Shown here: one piece after another, positions 7,127 to 7,834 of the stretch
Position numbering within the stretch: the first letter of the stretch is position 1
Layout: each line of letters begins with the position of its first letter
Source of the DNA: an uncultured Acetatifactor sp.
Lineage (GTDB): Bacteria > Bacillota > Clostridia > Lachnospirales > Lachnospiraceae
Reading direction: 5' to 3'
NCBI GenBank assembly: GCA_947626405.1
Contig: CANQSE010000084.1
Coordinates: 1-7,834 of the forward strand
DNA: 7,834 nucleotides
Notes under the pieces: model-generated
What the model was told of the DNA's origin: nothing
Databases searched by the model: none
What the model saw: only the letters and a program-made list of their open reading frames with translations
Made by a program: the position numbers and the translations under genes

Positions 7127-7156
7127 ATTTTACGCCCCCCCGGGACGATATGTCAA
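7127..7156 (-). promoter_or_regulatory. Sigma-A promoter of the sugar operon, with a seven-G run in the spacer
   Basis: On the minus strand a perfect TTGACA -35 (7156-7151), an 18-base spacer and TAAAAT -10 (7132-7127, five of six consensus bases). Transcription should start near 7120, giving a leader of about 40 bases. The spacer holds CCC followed by seven G (7144-7135), unusual next to otherwise AT-rich flanks. One base lost from the run would give the optimal 17-base spacing. Confidence 0.75.
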
Positions 7157-7162
7157 GAAGAA

Positions 7163-7183
7163 ATTATTGCATGGCAAAATAAT
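7163..7183. promoter_or_regulatory. Imperfect palindrome upstream of the operon promoter: regulator site or weak terminator
   Basis: ATTATTGC (7163-7170) and GCAAAATAAT (7174-7183) pair at eight positions with a 2-base bulge around ATG; the core is TTGC-ATG-GCAA. It lies 15 bases past the stop of the upstream permease and is followed on the minus strand by TTTCTTCTT, so it may be a weak terminator. It also sits just upstream of the -35 box, where an activator or repressor could bind. The two roles cannot be separated from sequence. Confidence 0.35.
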
Positions 7184-7198
7184 ACGCTATCCTGTTGT

Positions 7199-7834
7199 TC
7201 AGGGCTTCAATGCCTTCTTTTTGCGCGCCATGATCACGCTCTGGATCACCAGAAACAGACACAGCATACCCGCAATGGTGATACCCGTCCACCACGCCTC
7301 GCCCAGACCTGCGGAGGACACAATGTTTTGTATGGTGCTGAGTGACAACACGCCGAACAGAGTACCGATAATATTGCCTACGCCTCCCGTCAGCATTGTG
7401 CCGCCGATAATAGAGGAAGCAATGGCATTCATCTCCATGCCGGACGCATGTGAGGGCGAACCGGAACCGACGTGCAGGAAATAGATAAATCCGCCGATAC
7501 CAGCCAACAGTCCACAGAGCAGGTGGGAATAAAATTTTGTCCGTCTCACATTGATTCCCAGCATCAGTGCACTCTGGCTGTTTCCGCCAACCGCGTAGAA
7601 ACGACGGCCAAGCTTTGTCCAGCGCAGCACACAGAAGAAAATAGCAACCGCAAGCAGTGCGACTATCACGCCGATTTCAATATAAGCGTCCACGTAGGTT
7701 CCGTTCTTGTTCACAGATCCAAGACCCGGTATCACGATACGCATATTCTTTAATGCCAGGAACTGTTCATTCGACACGTTGAAGGGCTCGGTGTGTACAA
7801 TGGTCGTCATGCCCCGGGCAAAGAACATTCCCGC
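7199..7834 (-). CDS. CUT2 sugar ABC transporter permease, YjfF-like (C-terminal part; 5' end outside window)
   Basis: The last 211 residues of an inner-membrane permease of the RbsC/YjfF class. The frame is open to the window edge and the first visible residues, AGMFFARG, match the AGMFFLRG segment I recall from E. coli YjfF, where about 120 residues precede it; the true start therefore lies beyond 7834. Family hallmarks in order: GRRFYAVGGNSQSA (visible residues 76-89) followed by LGINV, an HLLCGLLAGIGGFIYF membrane segment (104-119), and the EMNAIAS-IIGGT-LTGGVG core (134-153), then AWWTGI and a final membrane segment with a basic tail (MARKKK). In known systems YjfF pairs with a second permease, an ATPase and a periplasmic-type binding protein for galactofuranose; related permeases carry ribose or other pentoses. 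It would be the 3' gene of an operon read from outside the window. Class is secure, YjfF subgroup likely, substrate inferred. Confidence 0.88.
   Translation of the reverse strand, partial: AGMFFARGMTTIVHTEPFNVSNEQFLALKNMRIVIPGLGSVNKNGTYVDAYIEIGVIVALLAVAIFFCVLRWTKLGRRFYAVGGNSQSALMLGINVRRTKFYSHLLCGLLAGIGGFIYFLHVGSGSPSHASGMEMNAIASSIIGGTMLTGGVGNIIGTLFGVLSLSTIQNIVSSAGLGEAWWTGITIAGMLCLFLVIQSVIMARKKKALKP

Noticed and set aside
1..7834. CRISPR array, tRNA, rRNA, riboswitch, transposase or defence system
   Set aside because: No regularly spaced direct repeats, no tRNA-like cloverleaf, and no conserved transposase or nuclease frame were seen. The Snf2 gene alone, with no methylase or nuclease neighbour in the window, does not make a DISARM- or other defence-system case.

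Overview
The window reads as a chromosomal segment of a low-to-moderate GC Gram-positive anaerobe, most likely a clostridium of the Lachnospiraceae type. This rests on strong AAGGAGG-like ribosome binding sites, a lipoprotein-anchored sugar-binding protein, a binding protein-permease-permease sugar operon with no ATPase gene of its own, and a large Snf2-family helicase of the kind common in Firmicutes. The taxonomic call is inference; no rRNA or species marker is present. All recognisable genes lie on the minus strand, so the map is described from the right edge leftwards.

Right edge (7199-7834): the 3' part of a CUT2-type sugar ABC permease resembling YjfF, the last gene of galactofuranose/ribose-type importers; its 5' part lies outside the window. 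Then comes a 117-bp gap with a good sigma-A promoter (7127-7156), an imperfect palindrome upstream of it and a perfect inverted repeat in the leader. Positions 7080-3803 hold a complete CUT1-type oligosaccharide import operon: a solute-binding lipoprotein, a 141-bp gap with two hairpins, a MalF-like permease and a MalG-like permease. The last two overlap by 4 bp (ATGA). A perfect 13-bp-stem terminator (3735-3767) ends the operon. The missing ATPase is expected elsewhere, as with shared MsmK/UgpC-type subunits in other Firmicutes.

Left half (3551-144): one very long gene for a Snf2/RapA-like ATPase with all helicase motifs, a central Snf2-associated region and a modified N-terminal cysteine cluster where a SWIM zinc finger would normally lie. 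It has its own promoter candidate in the AT-rich gap at 3552-3802. Past its stop, bases 1-143 hold no gene but form a dense set of GC-rich hairpins that look like an intergenic repeat element or structured RNA.

Functionally the window joins two sugar importers of different classes, probably for related sugars, next to an unrelated DNA/RNA-remodelling ATPase. I see no mobile element gene, CRISPR array, tRNA, rRNA or obvious new defence system. The items most worth following are the palindromic element at 1-143, a run of seven G in the spacer of the binding-protein promoter, the altered zinc motif of the Snf2 protein and the hairpins between the binding protein and its permeases.
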